Under the pieces are notes generated by a model. The model saw only the letters and a program-made list of their open reading frames with translations, did not search any database and was not told the DNA's origin. From positions 40,048 through 104,047 of the forward strand of contig CABXUA010000001.1 of assembly GCA_902515355.1 (NCBI GenBank): a DNA stretch of 64,000 nt, given 5' to 3'. The position numbers were made by a program, and so were the translations under genes. Positions 41,053 through 52,284 of this stretch are shown here, in pieces (positions within the stretch are counted from its first letter, which is position 1; every line of letters begins with the position of its first letter). The DNA comes from an uncultured Pelagibacteraceae bacterium (GTDB lineage: Bacteria > Pseudomonadota > Alphaproteobacteria > Pelagibacterales > Pelagibacteraceae).

Positions 41053-43107
41053 TTAATTATTAGTTCCTTCTTTTAGACTCTTAATTTTAACATTTCTACA
41101 GTCACTCATAGTTTTTGATGCTCTAGCTATTGAATTAGTAAAATAGTAATCAATTTCATTAATTAAAATTTTTTCATTAAAAAATTCTGAATTCAGTTTT
41201 TTGTTATTTTTAAATATTTTATTAGGTAAGCTATCAATTCCGGAGAAGTTTTTTATTTGACCAAGCGTTAATTTTTTAAGGTCTTCGTAGTTATGGAAAA
41301 GTTTTTCATTCTTTAATTTTTTAATTATTAAATTAAAAATTTTCCAGTCTTCTTTAGCTTGACCTGCAGGATAAGAAGCTTTTCTACATTCTTGTAACCT
41401 TCCCTCTAAGTTTATATACATGCCATCCTGCTCAGTGTATGCAGGACTAGGTAATATTATGTCCGCAATTTCTGCACCCCTATCTCCATGGCTACCTTGG
41501 TAAATAATAAATTCATTCTTTTTTACCAATTCGAAATTGTCTGAGCCTAGAAGATATATTAGTTCAAAATTATTATTCTTGATTTTTTTAAAGAATGTTC
41601 CCCCGTCATCTTTTTTTTCATTAAAAAATTGTAAGTCAATACATCCAACTGTTGATGCATTTTGAGACAAAATATTTAAAGCATTCCAATTTTTATTTAT
41701 AAAATTATTTTTAAATAAAAATTCTTTTATTTCCTCGAAAATAAATTTCCCGCTTTTCAGCTCTAGAGCGGACTCGCCAATAATAACGATCGGTTTTTTA
41801 GAAGATAAAAACTTCCTGCTAAATTCATTTTTTCCCCCAATTATTTCTTTAAAAGTCTCAGTTGTATCGCCGATAATATTATATTTGTAAGTAAGATCAC
41901 CTACATCCCCCAAAGAGTAAATAGGTGTCTTATTTTTTACAAAAGCTTTTCTTATTCTAGCATTAACCATTGTTGCCTCGTGTCTAGGATTACAACCAAT
42001 CAGTAAAATCAAATCTGATTTCTCTATGCCACTAATTGAGGAATTAAATAAATAATTAATTTTGTCAGATGAATTAATGTAAAAATTTCTTTCTCTAAAA
42101 TCGTAGTTAGTACAGTTAATAGTATTTAAAAACTTTTTAAAAGAAAAAATATTTTCTAAACTTACCATATCACCAACATGTGCTCCTATAAGTTTGGGAT
42201 CAGTGACATTTATTTTATTACATATTAGTTCGATAGCTTCTTCCCAAGTTGTCTTAGCCAGTTTACCATTCTTTTTGATGTAAGGAGTATCTAAACGTTG
42301 CTTTAATAATCCATCGCATGCATATCTTGTTTTATCAGAAATCCATTCTTCATTAATTTCATTATTAATTCTTGGTAAAATCCTTTTTACTTCCCAGCCA
42401 TAAGTATCAACTCTAATATTTGATCCAACGGCATCCATTACATCAATACTTTCAGTTTTTTTAAGCTCCCATGGTCTTGCTTCAAAAGCATAAGGTTTAG
42501 AAGTAAGTGCTCCTACAGGACATAGGTCAATAACATTAGCAGATAATTCTGACTCCATTGATTTCTCTAAGTAAGTAGTGATCTCCATATCTTCACCCCG
42601 ACCAATAGCTCCTAATTCAGAGACACCTGCAACTTCAGTAGCAAATCTTATACATCTGGTGCAATGAATGCACCTTGTCATCTGAGTTTTTATTAAAGGG
42701 CCCATGTATTTCTCTTTTACAAATCTTTTATTTTCTGAAAATCTAGATTTATCTACTCCATAGTATAGAGATTGGTCTTGTAAATCACATTCACCTCCCT
42801 GATCACAAACTGGACAATCTAAAGGATGATTGGCTAGTAAAAATTCCATAACACCTTTTCTAGCTTTTTCGACAAATTCAGTATTAGTTTTAATATTCAT
42901 TCCTTCAGTTGCTGGCATCGCACAAGATGCTATAGGTTTTGCAGATTTTTCCATTTCTACAAGACACATTCTACAGTTTCCAGCTATAGAAAGTTTTTCA
43001 TGATAACAAAATCTTGGTATTTCAACATTGGCAAGTTCACATGCCTGTAACACAGTCATGCCTTTATCGAATTCTATTTCTTTGCCGTTAATAGTAATTT
43101 TAGGCAT
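41053..43107 (-). CDS. nuoG: NADH-quinone oxidoreductase subunit G (start adjusted)
   Basis: [52 protein letters not shown] 2Fe-2S domain, [14 protein letters not shown], molybdopterin-oxidoreductase domain. Confidence 0.96.
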   Translation of the reverse strand: MPKITINGKEIEFDKGMTVLQACELANVEIPRFCYHEKLSIAGNCRMCLVEMEKSAKPIASCAMPATEGMNIKTNTEFVEKARKGVMEFLLANHPLDCPVCDQGGECDLQDQSLYYGVDKSRFSENKRFVKEKYMGPLIKTQMTRCIHCTRCIRFATEVAGVSELGAIGRGEDMEITTYLEKSMESELSANVIDLCPVGALTSKPYAFEARPWELKKTESIDVMDAVGSNIRVDTYGWEVKRILPRINNEINEEWISDKTRYACDGLLKQRLDTPYIKKNGKLAKTTWEEAIELICNKINVTDPKLIGAHVGDMVSLENIFSFKKFLNTINCTNYDFRERNFYINSSDKINYLFNSSISGIEKSDLILLIGCNPRHEATMVNARIRKAFVKNKTPIYSLGDVGDLTYKYNIIGDTTETFKEIIGGKNEFSRKFLSSKKPIVIIGESALELKSGKFIFEEIKEFLFKNNFINKNWNALNILSQNASTVGCIDLQFFNEKKDDGGTFFKKIKNNNFELIYLLGSDNFELVKKNEFIIYQGSHGDRGAEIADIILPSPAYTEQDGMYINLEGRLQECRKASYPAGQAKEDWKIFNLIIKKLKNEKLFHNYEDLKKLTLGQIKNFSGIDSLPNKIFKNNKKLNSEFFNEKILINEIDYYFTNSIARASKTMSDCRNVKIKSLKEGTNN

Positions 43108-44431
43108 TTTCTTTCTCCAATAAATGTTGATCAATTAAATAAGGGACATTTCTTTTCTTTTTAACTATTGGGGTTCCAGTACACTTTTTTTCTATTTCTT
43201 TTCTGAAATGTCTCAATAAACCTTGAACTGGCCAAGATGCTCCCTCACCAAAAGCACAAATAGTGTGTCCTTCAATCTGTTTTGTAACATCAGATAATAA
43301 ATCTATATCTCTATATGTGGACTCTCCCTTGGCTGTCCTTTCAAGTATTCTCCACATCCATCCAACACCCTCTCTACAAGGTGTACATTGACCACAACTT
43401 TCATGTTTATAAAATTTAGCTATTCTTGCCATACATTTAATAATGTCTTGCTCTTTGTTAATAACAACTATGCCAGCGGTTCCTAGTCCACTCTTAGCTT
43501 TAACTAAAGAGTCAAAATCCATAGTAATAGTTTCACATATATTTTTTGGTAGTAAAGGCATTGATGAACCACCTGGAATGACTGCTTGTAAATTATCCCA
43601 TCCTCCAACGACACCTCCTGCATATTTTTCTATTAAATCTTTCAAAGGTATGCCCATCTCTTCCTCAACATTACAAGGGTTGTTTACGTTACCTGATATG
43701 CAAAAGATTTTTGTGCCTGTATTTTTAGGTTTACCTATAGACGAAAACCATTTTGCACCTTTTCTTAAAATAGTAGGGACAACTGCAACAGTTTCTACAT
43801 TATTTACAATTGTGGGACATCCATATAGACCTACTAAAGCTGGGAAAGGAGGTTTTAATCTTGGTAACCCTTTGTTACCTTCTAAACTTTCGAGTAGCGC
43901 TGTCTCTTCTCCACAAATATATGCTCCTGCACCATAATGAATATATACTTCGAAATCCCATCCTGAACCGCATGCATTTTTACCTAGAAAATTTTTCTTA
44001 TAAGCTTGATCAATAGCCTCTTGAAGTCTCTTGCCCTCATTATAATACTCGCCTCTAACATAAATGTAACAAGTGTGTGCATTGACAGCAAAGCCTGCAA
44101 TTAAACAGCCCTCCAACAATTTTTGTGGTTCAAATCTTAAAATGTCTCTATCCTTACAAGTCCCAGGTTCAGACTCATCGGCGTTTATAACCAAATAATG
44201 TGGTCTTGAGCCTACTTCTTTCGGCGCAAAAGACCACTTTAATCCTGTTGGAAAACCTGCTCCTCCTCTACCTCTAAGTTCTGAAGATTTTACCTCATTA
44301 ATTATCCATTCCCTACCCTTTGATATGATTTCCTTGGTGTTATTCCAATCATTACGTTTAATAGAATTTTCTATTTCCCAACCAAAATCATTGTAAAGAT
44401 TTTTAAAAATTTTATTCTCTTCTTTGATCAT
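43100..44431 (-). CDS. nuoF: NADH-quinone oxidoreductase subunit F
   Basis: [44 protein letters not shown]. Confidence 0.97.
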   Translation of the reverse strand: MIKEENKIFKNLYNDFGWEIENSIKRNDWNNTKEIISKGREWIINEVKSSELRGRGGAGFPTGLKWSFAPKEVGSRPHYLVINADESEPGTCKDRDILRFEPQKLLEGCLIAGFAVNAHTCYIYVRGEYYNEGKRLQEAIDQAYKKNFLGKNACGSGWDFEVYIHYGAGAYICGEETALLESLEGNKGLPRLKPPFPALVGLYGCPTIVNNVETVAVVPTILRKGAKWFSSIGKPKNTGTKIFCISGNVNNPCNVEEEMGIPLKDLIEKYAGGVVGGWDNLQAVIPGGSSMPLLPKNICETITMDFDSLVKAKSGLGTAGIVVINKEQDIIKCMARIAKFYKHESCGQCTPCREGVGWMWRILERTAKGESTYRDIDLLSDVTKQIEGHTICAFGEGASWPVQGLLRHFRKEIEKKCTGTPIVKKKRNVPYLIDQHLLEKENA

Positions 44432-45033
44432 TTTGAACTATTACCATTTAAATTTTTATCTTTCTCAGGCGAAGTATTTCTTCTTCCTCTGTAAGAACCA
44501 GGTTTTAAAGGCTTATCATTTAATAATGATTCTACAATTTTATTAGCATTATTTTCATTCAAATCTTCATAATAATCATTATTAACCTGCATCATCGGAG
44601 CGTTTACACATGCGCCTAAACACTCAACTTCCATCCAAGAACATCTTTTATTTTCAGAAAGTTTTCTTTCTTTTGAAGAAATTTTTTCTTTACATACTTT
44701 GACTAATTTATCTGCGCCTCTTATTAAGCATGGGCTTGTAGTACATACCTGAATGAAATATTTTCCAACAGGAGAGAGATTATACATGGAATAGAAGGTA
44801 GCTATCTCATAAACATTTATATAGGGAATAGATAAAAATTTTGCAATATATTTCATTGCTGCTAAAGGTATCCAATTATCATTTTGTTTTTGAGCTAAAT
44901 ACAGTAATGGCATAACTGCGCTTTTCTTATTGTTGTTAGGATATTTTTTCAAAATTTCATCTACAATTTTCTGATTTTTATCAGAAAATTTAAAAATATT
45001 TGGTTGTTCGTTATAAACTTCTTTTAAACTCAT
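44428..45033 (-). CDS. nuoE: NADH-quinone oxidoreductase subunit E (start corrected to 45033)
   Basis: [43 protein letters not shown] start overlaps the nuoD stop (ATGA). Confidence 0.95.
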   Translation of the reverse strand: MSLKEVYNEQPNIFKFSDKNQKIVDEILKKYPNNNKKSAVMPLLYLAQKQNDNWIPLAAMKYIAKFLSIPYINVYEIATFYSMYNLSPVGKYFIQVCTTSPCLIRGADKLVKVCKEKISSKERKLSENKRCSWMEVECLGACVNAPMMQVNNDYYEDLNENNANKIVESLLNDKPLKPGSYRGRRNTSPEKDKNLNGNSSK

Positions 45034-46205
45034 CGATCGACCTCGCCAAAAACAATGTCTAATGAACCTAGAACAGCAGGAACATCTGCTAACATATGAC
45101 CACGTATTAAATAATCCATTGCTTGCAAATGAGAAAACCCTGGGGCTCTTATTTTGCATCTGTATGGTTTATTGCTTCCATCAGAAATTAAATATACTCC
45201 AAATTCACCTTTTGGAGCTTCTACTGCTGTGTAAACATCTCCAGCTGGTACCCTAAATCCCTCAGTAAAGAGTTTGAAATGGTGAATGAGAGCTTCCATG
45301 GAATCTTTTAATTCATCTCTACTAGGAGGTGAAATTTTCCCGTCTATTGATTTAACGGGCCCTTTTGGTAGATTTTTTAAACATTGTTTTATTATTTTTA
45401 CACTTTCTCTCATTTCTTCAACTCTGCAGAGATAGCGGTCATAACAATCTCCATTTTTTCCAATTGGGATTTTAAATTCTAAATCTTTATAACATTCATA
45501 AGGTTGAGATTTTCTTAAATCCCACGGTACCCCTGATCCTCTTAACATGACACCAGAGAAGCTGTGACTTAATGCTTCCTGCTTTGTTACGATTCCAATT
45601 TCAACATTCCTTTGTTTAAATATTCTATTATCAGTTAATAAACTTTCTAAATCATCTATAGTCTTAGGAAATTTGTCACAAAATTTATCTATATCTTCGT
45701 ATAATTTAGTTGGAAGATCTTGATGAACTCCGCCTGTTCTAAAAAAATTTGCGTGCAGTCTTGATCCTGAAGCCCTCTCATAAAATGTCATAAGTGTTTC
45801 TCTTTCTTCAAATCCCCACAAAGAGGGTGTTAAAGCACCAACATCTAATGCTTGAGTAGTTATATTTAATATATGGCTTAATATTCGACCAATTTCGCAA
45901 AAAATTACTCTAATGTATTTTGCCCTAATTGGAATTTCTAAATTTAATAATTTTTCCGTTGCTAGTGCGAAAGCATGTTCTTGGTTCATCGGAGCCACAT
46001 AATCTAATCTATCGAAATACGGTAATGCTTGAGAGTAGGTTTTATGTTCAATTAATTTTTCTGTTCCTCTATGCAGTAAACCTATGTGTGGATCTGCTTT
46101 TTCAACAATCTCTCCATCTAATTCTAATATAAGTCTAAGAACCCCATGGGCTGCAGGATGTTGTGGACCAAAATTAAGATTTAATGTTTTATTCTTTTTT
46201 TTCAT
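45030..46205 (-). CDS. nuoD: NADH-quinone oxidoreductase subunit D
   Basis: [47 protein letters not shown]. Confidence 0.97.
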   Translation of the reverse strand: MKKKNKTLNLNFGPQHPAAHGVLRLILELDGEIVEKADPHIGLLHRGTEKLIEHKTYSQALPYFDRLDYVAPMNQEHAFALATEKLLNLEIPIRAKYIRVIFCEIGRILSHILNITTQALDVGALTPSLWGFEERETLMTFYERASGSRLHANFFRTGGVHQDLPTKLYEDIDKFCDKFPKTIDDLESLLTDNRIFKQRNVEIGIVTKQEALSHSFSGVMLRGSGVPWDLRKSQPYECYKDLEFKIPIGKNGDCYDRYLCRVEEMRESVKIIKQCLKNLPKGPVKSIDGKISPPSRDELKDSMEALIHHFKLFTEGFRVPAGDVYTAVEAPKGEFGVYLISDGSNKPYRCKIRAPGFSHLQAMDYLIRGHMLADVPAVLGSLDIVFGEVDR

Positions 46206-46806
46206 TATTAGATTTTTTTTTTATTTCTTTTAAATACTTTGTTCCTTCCCAAGGACTTTCAAAATCAAAATTTCTGTAGTTTTGTTCAAGTTTAACAGGC
46301 TCGTAGATTACTTTTTTTTCCTTTTCGCTATATCTTACCTCGTTAAATCCTGTTAGAGGAAAATCTTTTCTTAATGGATGACCTTTAAAACCATAATCTG
46401 TTAAAATTCTTCTAAGGTCGGGGTGATTTGTAAATTTTATTCCGTACATATCAAACACTTCCCTTTCCATCCAATTGGCAGATGGAAAAATTTTAACAAT
46501 TGATGGAATGCTTTTGCTTGATTCAAAGTCTATGCAAAGTTTAATTCTTAAATTTTTTTCATGTGAGAGTAATAAATAAATTAGTCTAAATCTTTTATCT
46601 CTCTCAGGAAAATCAACTCCAGCTATATCTATTAGTTGCTTAAATTTACAATTATCATTTGATTTTAGAAATTGTACAATCGAAAACAAATTTTCCACAT
46701 CTAATTCCAACATTATTTCGTTAAAACTTATAGTGGACTTTTTTATTTTGCTTGCTAACTCTGAGTTAACTGCTTTTTCAAGTTCTTGAATATCCTTTAT
46801 GAACAT
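46189..46806 (-). CDS. nuoC: NADH-quinone oxidoreductase subunit C
   Basis: [52 protein letters not shown]. Confidence 0.96.
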   Translation of the reverse strand: MFIKDIQELEKAVNSELASKIKKSTISFNEIMLELDVENLFSIVQFLKSNDNCKFKQLIDIAGVDFPERDKRFRLIYLLLSHEKNLRIKLCIDFESSKSIPSIVKIFPSANWMEREVFDMYGIKFTNHPDLRRILTDYGFKGHPLRKDFPLTGFNEVRYSEKEKKVIYEPVKLEQNYRNFDFESPWEGTKYLKEIKKKSNNEKKE

Positions 46807-46809
46807 AAA

Positions 46810-47367
46810 TTATCTTTTAACACTACCTTCTCTTCTAATTTTTTTTTGAAGTTGAAGTACTCCATATAACAAAGCTTCTGCCGATGGTGGACAACCTGGA
46901 ACATAAATATCTACTGGCACAATTTTATCGCATCCTCTTACAACTGAATAAGAGTAGTGATAATAACCTCCTCCATTAGCGCAACTTCCCATGGATATTA
47001 CGTATCTTGGTTCTGGCATTTGATCATAAACTTTTCTTAAAGCTGGAGCCATTTTATTTGTTAACGTGCCTGCAACTATCATAACATCGGATTGTCTTGG
47101 CGAAGCTCTTGGAGCTGCTCCGAATCTTTCAAGATCATACCTTGGCATTGAAGTCTGCATCATTTCTACAGCACAACAAGCGAGCCCAAAAGTCATCCAG
47201 TGAAGTGAGCCGGTTCTAGCCCAATTGATTAAATTATCTGTAGAAGTTGTGATAAAACCTTTTTCACTAAAATCTTTAGCGATTTGTTTAAAGTTTTCTG
47301 GAATTTGATCTTCTTTATTTTTAAAAAAATTTGAATTTATTCCCATTCCAAAGCTCCTTTTTTCCAT
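46810..47367 (-). CDS. nuoB: NADH-quinone oxidoreductase subunit B
   Basis: [62 protein letters not shown]. Confidence 0.97.
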   Translation of the reverse strand: MEKRSFGMGINSNFFKNKEDQIPENFKQIAKDFSEKGFITTSTDNLINWARTGSLHWMTFGLACCAVEMMQTSMPRYDLERFGAAPRASPRQSDVMIVAGTLTNKMAPALRKVYDQMPEPRYVISMGSCANGGGYYHYSYSVVRGCDKIVPVDIYVPGCPPSAEALLYGVLQLQKKIRREGSVKR

Positions 47368-47705
47368 TCATAGATAAACCCAATAGTTAATACACCTAAA
47401 AAAATCATCATTGACCAAAAACCTAGTGTTCCTATATTGCCGAGTGAGATAGCCCAAGGAAAAAGGAAAGCTATTTCTAAATCAAAAATTATAAAGAGTA
47501 TTGCGACTAGATAAAACCTCACGTCAAATTCTAATCTCGAATCTTCAAAGGCTTCAAAACCACATTCATAAGCTGAGAGTTTTTCTGGATCAGGGTTACT
47601 TGGAGAGGCTAAATAATTAGCTAATAAAAAACCAATGCTTAATAATAAAGCAATAAATAAAAATAATATTATTGATAAGTATTCTGTTAAAAAATTATAA
47701 ATCAT
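47337..47705 (-). CDS. nuoA: NADH-quinone oxidoreductase subunit A
   Basis: [44 protein letters not shown]. Confidence 0.96.
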   Translation of the reverse strand: MIYNFLTEYLSIILFLFIALLLSIGFLLANYLASPSNPDPEKLSAYECGFEAFEDSRLEFDVRFYLVAILFIIFDLEIAFLFPWAISLGNIGTLGFWSMMIFLGVLTIGFIYEWKKGALEWE

Positions 47706-47719
47706 TTTTTTAATATCTA

Positions 47720-47742
47720 CCCTAATACCATTTGGCTTAGGG
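47720..47742 (-). repeat. Hairpin-forming inverted repeat in the nuoA 5' leader (CCCTAA..TTAGGG with inner CCA/TGG)
   Basis: CCCTAATACCATTTGGCTTAGGG, 14 nt upstream of the nuoA ATG on the minus strand. Confidence 0.5.
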
Positions 47743-47847
47743 ATTCTTATATTAAGTTATGATGTATATATAACATCTCAGTCACTTGTGTACAGGTAAC
47801 AGAAGATCGCATTATCGTAACTTTAACTGAAAATGATTATCAACTAG

Positions 47848-47924
47848 TGGCGGGAGTGACGGGACTCGAACCCGCGACCTCCTGCGTGACAGGCAGGCGC
47901 TCTAACCAACTGAGCTACACCCCC
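47848..47924 (-). tRNA. tRNA-Asp (GTC)
   Basis: GGGGGTGTAGCTCAGTTGGTTAGAGCGCCTGCCTGTCACGCAGGAGGTCGCGGGTTCGAGTCCCGTCACTCCCGCCA; complete cloverleaf with encoded CCA. Confidence 0.97.
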
Positions 47925-47938
47925 AATTCAGCTTAATT

Positions 47939-48014
47939 TGGTGGGCGGTAAAGGACTCGAACCTATGACCCTCTCGGTGTAAACGAGATGCTCTACCAAC
48001 TGAGCTAACCGCCC
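47939..48014 (-). tRNA. tRNA-Val (TAC)
   Basis: GGGCGGTTAGCTCAGTTGGTAGAGCATCTCGTTTACACCGAGAGGGTCATAGGTTCGAGTCCTTTACCGCCCACCA; cloverleaf with encoded CCA. Confidence 0.97.
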
Positions 48015-48114
48015 TAAATTAAACAGAACCGAGATATACAACATAAATTTTATAATGTAAAAAGTAAAAAATACTAATTTAAGTTTATGACTATAAGCTG
48101 TATTATTAATAAAA

Positions 48115-48627
48115 ATGATTATTCAATGTAAATCTTGTAATAAGAAATTTACGGTACCGGATAGCGCAATTACGGCAAAAGGTAGGTTGGTACAATGTAG
48201 CTCATGTGGTAATCAATGGACACAATATCCAATAACCTCAAAAAAAGAAATAATACCTCCTGTAATTAGAAAGAGTACCAAATCTACTTCTTCGAAAAGA
48301 AAAAAAACTAAAGATATTGATGTATACTCTAATGAGTATTTACAAAAAAAACATGGAATAAAAATCATAGATCCCTCTAGTATAAACAAGAAAACAATTC
48401 AAAAGAAAAACAAGTCAAAATTTAGTAAGAGAGCAAGTTCAGGTTTAGGATTTTATAGTTATTTGGTTTTAATTTCTGTAACGCTAATTTTTTTATTTGG
48501 TACTTTTAACCTAACAAAAGATATTTTAATTTATAATTACCCTTTCTTAGAAAGCTACATAATATATTTTTATGAAACATTGAATAATATCAGCTTAATT
48601 TTCTCAGATATGATTTCAAATTACTAA
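48115..48627 (+). CDS. MJ0042-type zinc-ribbon protein with a single C-terminal TM segment
   Basis: IQCKSCNKKFTVPDSAITAKGRLVQCSSCGNQW (CxxC..CxxC), basic linker, LVLISVTLIFLFGTFNL TM segment. Confidence 0.8.
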   Translation: MIIQCKSCNKKFTVPDSAITAKGRLVQCSSCGNQWTQYPITSKKEIIPPVIRKSTKSTSSKRKKTKDIDVYSNEYLQKKHGIKIIDPSSINKKTIQKKNKSKFSKRASSGLGFYSYLVLISVTLIFLFGTFNLTKDILIYNYPFLESYIIYFYETLNNISLIFSDMISNY

Positions 48628-48633
48628 ATTTAT

Positions 48634-48798
48634 ATGAAAGATAATTTTCATGTTAATGAAATATTAGAGGCTGTAGATTTATTATTAAATTCTAAATCAA
48701 AGAAAGACACAACAACAAAATTAAAAACTAATCAAGTCTTACCTCCTGAAACTGAAAATATTATTTCTCAAGCTGAAAAATTTATCAAAACTAAATAA
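48634..48798 (+). CDS. Small hypothetical protein, 54 aa
   Basis: MKDNFHVNEILEAVDLLLNSKSKKDTTTKLKTNQVLPPETENIISQAEKFIKTK; starts 6 nt after the preceding stop; absent from the supplied ORF track. Confidence 0.6.
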   Translation: MKDNFHVNEILEAVDLLLNSKSKKDTTTKLKTNQVLPPETENIISQAEKFIKTK

Positions 48799-51345
48799 TT
48801 ATTTTTCTAAGTCTTTTATATTAATAATTTGTTTTGATAGATGTGAATTTTTTGATTTGATCTCTTTAAAAAAATTCCAAGCCAAAACTAACATTGTATT
48901 GTTATTATCTTGAATTTTAGATTTATTTTTTATCGGTATTTTTACTCCTGGGATAAATTTTCCTTGTTTTAGTTTATTATCTTCTACAACAAAATCTAAC
49001 TCATCGGAAATACCAAAAAAATTTAATGCAGTGGTAGCTTTAGCTGGAGAACCATAACCGATTATTCTATTACCTCTTTTTTTAATATCATTAATTTTTC
49101 TAATTACATTTTTCCTAATACTGTAAACTTTTTTTCCGAAGTTTTCATAAGTTTTGAATTTTTTTATCCCATATTTTTCTTCATCAATTAAAGTCTTTTT
49201 AACACTTCCGTCTGCTTTAATATTTTTTCCTTTCTTTATAAAAACTCTTATTGAACCGCCATGAGTTTCAACTTCTTCAACTTTATAAATTTTTGCATCA
49301 AATTGTTTAAAGAAATTATTTAATGACGTTAAAGACCAGTAATTATAATGTTCATGATAAATATTATCAAAAGTAAGATCTTTTAAAGTTCTTATTAAAT
49401 ATTGTACCTCTATAATTATTGTTCCATTTTTACTTAAAAGATTTAACATGCATTGAGCCATTTCTTTTAAGTTATCTGAATGAGCAAAAACATTTGAAGC
49501 TAATATCAAGTCAGCATTTTTCTTAATTTTTTTTATATTTTTCTTAGTCAAAAAACCATTGTATGTTTTAATTTTATTTTTATTAGCAAGCTTTGATAAA
49601 TTTTTAGCTGGTTCAATGCCTAATATATTTTTAAAACCTAAATCTTTAAAGGGTTTTAAGGCAATTCCATCATTGCTGCCTACATCAATAATATAAGACT
49701 TTTTAGCTTTTAATTTAAGTTCTTTTATATATTTGTTTGCAGCATTAATAAAATGATTTCTAAATGTTTTAGAAGTTGAAGAAGTATATAAATAATTATT
49801 AAACATTTTTTTCGGGTCTACAGCTACAGAAAGTTGGCAATTATAACAATTGTCACAATAATTTACTTCTAATGGATATAATTCACATTTTTCATTTTTA
49901 GTTTTTAATAAATTATTTGCTAATGGTTGATATCCCAGGGAAACAACTCGTCTAAGTTTTGTATTTCCACAAACTCTACAATCAAATTTGTAACAACCCA
50001 ATAACAAATTTTTTTCTTTTTCGTCTACAAAAACATGTTTTATTGTGTGAGTAACTCCATAATTTTCATGTTCACGCTCGCCTCTTACTAGGTTTAAAAA
50101 AGTACTATCTTTTGTAAAAACCATGGTGTGAGCGACATTAGGTTTTATAATTGACAATTGTCCTTCGTTAACAACTTGAGTAATTTTTGGGGATTTTGGA
50201 TTTAGTATATCTTGAAATATTTCGATAATTTGACCTTTCGTAAATAAACATTTTTGTTCTTGTTGAGGGTGATAATGATTAGCTCTTATAGTTCCTTTTT
50301 TTGAATTAATTAAACCTATCATATTTATAGGTTCTGTAAGCTCGTGGTTACTAATTTTTCCTCTAGCATCAGAAAATTCTTTTTCTCCATCTTTTACGTG
50401 CTCAAGGTCTTTGATTAAATTTTGCTTTGACCACTTTTGAATCATTTCTTTTATGCTCTCTTCAAGACCATATTTAAACTTGAAACCTTTTTTTAACAAT
50501 TTTTTGTTTGATAAAGAGAAACCAAGGTTTGGAACCTCGTCATTAGTTTCTTTTAAGATTATATTTGGATTATATTTTCTACAAATTTCTGCTACTTCTT
50601 TTACTGTAACTGTATCTTTTGTTAAATTAAATAAATCATTTGAAATATCATCTCTTTCTTCCATAAATTTAAAGCATCTTGCGACATCAATAAGCGGAAC
50701 CAAACTTTTAACTTGTCTTCCTCCCGCATAAAGTTTTAAAGTTCCATTTTGAGATGTTATTTGGGAGAAAAAATTTGACATTATGTCTATTCTTGCCGTA
50801 TCTGTAGAATAACCATATACAGATCCTAACCTTAATATTATATATTTTTTTCCTGAAGACTTAAGTTGTTTTTCATTATAATCTTTAGATTTTCCATAAG
50901 ACAATACAGGATTAGTTTCCTCATCTTCTGATATATCATTTTTTACTTTTTCTATTCCCTCGTATACTACATGTGTTGAAGGAACAATAATTTTACAATT
51001 ATCACCCATTACATCAATTATGTTTTGAGTTCCTTCTTCAGCAACTACTTTTATTTTTTCGTCTTTTTCATTGCTACTTTGACTTTGTACTCTTGGAACG
51101 TCAGTAATTCCTGCTAAGTGATGAATTATATCAGCATCTGCACAATGCTTTTTTATTAAATCTTTATCCAAAATATCTCCATGGATAAAATCCATATTCC
51201 ATTTTCTTAATTGATGAATTCTTTCTGAAATAAATCTATTATCAATTACTGTTATAGTATCATTCCAACTATATCCTGAGTAAATCTTGCACAATTCTGT
51301 GCCTATATATCCTAAGCCACCAGTGATAACTATTTTTTTTCCCAT
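48799..51345 (-). CDS. Three-module fusion: NAD-dependent epimerase/dehydratase + cupin-like domain + zinc-binding SAM C-methyltransferase
   Basis: N-term GGLGYIGTEL and YGKSK (extended SDR); middle NHYHPQQEQKCLFTKGQIIEIFQD...VAHTMVF cupin; C-term CRVCGNTKLRRVVSLGYQPLANNLL...YCDNCYNCQLS, VGSNDGIALKPFKDLGFKNILGIEPA, YHEHYNYWSL, GYGSPAKATTALNFFG. Confidence 0.85.
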   Translation of the reverse strand: MGKKIVITGGLGYIGTELCKIYSGYSWNDTITVIDNRFISERIHQLRKWNMDFIHGDILDKDLIKKHCADADIIHHLAGITDVPRVQSQSSNEKDEKIKVVAEEGTQNIIDVMGDNCKIIVPSTHVVYEGIEKVKNDISEDEETNPVLSYGKSKDYNEKQLKSSGKKYIILRLGSVYGYSTDTARIDIMSNFFSQITSQNGTLKLYAGGRQVKSLVPLIDVARCFKFMEERDDISNDLFNLTKDTVTVKEVAEICRKYNPNIILKETNDEVPNLGFSLSNKKLLKKGFKFKYGLEESIKEMIQKWSKQNLIKDLEHVKDGEKEFSDARGKISNHELTEPINMIGLINSKKGTIRANHYHPQQEQKCLFTKGQIIEIFQDILNPKSPKITQVVNEGQLSIIKPNVAHTMVFTKDSTFLNLVRGEREHENYGVTHTIKHVFVDEKEKNLLLGCYKFDCRVCGNTKLRRVVSLGYQPLANNLLKTKNEKCELYPLEVNYCDNCYNCQLSVAVDPKKMFNNYLYTSSTSKTFRNHFINAANKYIKELKLKAKKSYIIDVGSNDGIALKPFKDLGFKNILGIEPAKNLSKLANKNKIKTYNGFLTKKNIKKIKKNADLILASNVFAHSDNLKEMAQCMLNLLSKNGTIIIEVQYLIRTLKDLTFDNIYHEHYNYWSLTSLNNFFKQFDAKIYKVEEVETHGGSIRVFIKKGKNIKADGSVKKTLIDEEKYGIKKFKTYENFGKKVYSIRKNVIRKINDIKKRGNRIIGYGSPAKATTALNFFGISDELDFVVEDNKLKQGKFIPGVKIPIKNKSKIQDNNNTMLVLAWNFFKEIKSKNSHLSKQIINIKDLEK

Positions 51346-51392
51346 TAATTTAAATTTACTTATATAAAATTTTATTATAACTCAATTAATAT

Positions 51393-52283
51393 ATGAATAT
51401 TTATGACTGTTTTATGTATTTTGATGAAGATTTACTCCTAGATTTAAGGCTTAATATTCTGGATAAATATGTGAAAAAATTCATTATTACCGAGGCTACT
51501 TACACTCATAATGGAACGCCAAAAAAGCTAAACTTTAATTTAAACAACTTTGCTAAATTTAAAGACAAAATATCATATATAGTTATTGATAGTCCGCCTC
51601 CTGATATTAAAGAAATAAATAAAAATGACTCAGAAGAAATAAGAGGGGAAAAGCTAATACTTAATGGCATGGCAAGAGATTACTTTCAAAGAGAGAACTT
51701 GTCTAAAGGGTTGAATGATGCACTAGAAGACGATTTTATTATGATAAGTGATTTGGATGAAATTCCAAATTTGGATGGATTAGATTTTGAGAGAAACAAA
51801 GATCAAGTTATTATTTTCAAACAAAAAATGTTTTATTATAAATTAAACTTATTTTACAAAGAGTTTAATTGGTATGGATCTAAAGCGTGTAGAAAAAAAA
51901 AATTTATATCTCCTCAATGGTTAAGGAATATTAAATCAAAGAAATATCCCAAATGGAGATTTGATTTAATTTTTTCCAAAAAAAAATATACTAATATTTT
52001 TCATGTAGAGAACGGTGGTTGGCATTTTACGTGTTTAAAAAAAGCTGAGGATTTAGAAAAAAAATTATTAAATTTTGCGCATCACTATGAATATGAAGAA
52101 AGTGGATTGAATATAAAAGATATAAAAAAATTAATTGAAGAGAAAAGAGTTATGTATGACCACAATGTAGATAAAAAAGAATTTAAGTGGTCAGGGAGCA
52201 CTAAATTGAGAAAATTAGACCTTCATCAATTACCAAGTTATATATCTAAGAACTTATCTAAATATAGAGAGTGGCTAGATTAA
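51393..52283 (+). CDS. Glycosyltransferase family 17-like (beta-1,4-GlcNAc transferase-like)
   Basis: YDCFMYFDEDLLLDLRLNILDKYVKKFIITEATYTHNG, DFIMISDLDEIPN, GGWHFTCLK motifs of GT17. Confidence 0.82.
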   Translation: MNIYDCFMYFDEDLLLDLRLNILDKYVKKFIITEATYTHNGTPKKLNFNLNNFAKFKDKISYIVIDSPPPDIKEINKNDSEEIRGEKLILNGMARDYFQRENLSKGLNDALEDDFIMISDLDEIPNLDGLDFERNKDQVIIFKQKMFYYKLNLFYKEFNWYGSKACRKKKFISPQWLRNIKSKKYPKWRFDLIFSKKKYTNIFHVENGGWHFTCLKKAEDLEKKLLNFAHHYEYEESGLNIKDIKKLIEEKRVMYDHNVDKKEFKWSGSTKLRKLDLHQLPSYISKNLSKYREWLD

Positions 52284-52284
52284 A

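Noticed and set aside
43443-43937. 164-aa plus-strand ORF antisense to nuoF
   Set aside because: Lies wholly inside a strongly conserved gene; low-complexity composition typical of antisense frames; no recognisable domain.
45034-45159. 42-aa N-terminal extension of NuoE
   Set aside because: Out-of-frame reading through the nuoD 3' end; the conserved NuoE start is [10 protein letters not shown] at 45033.
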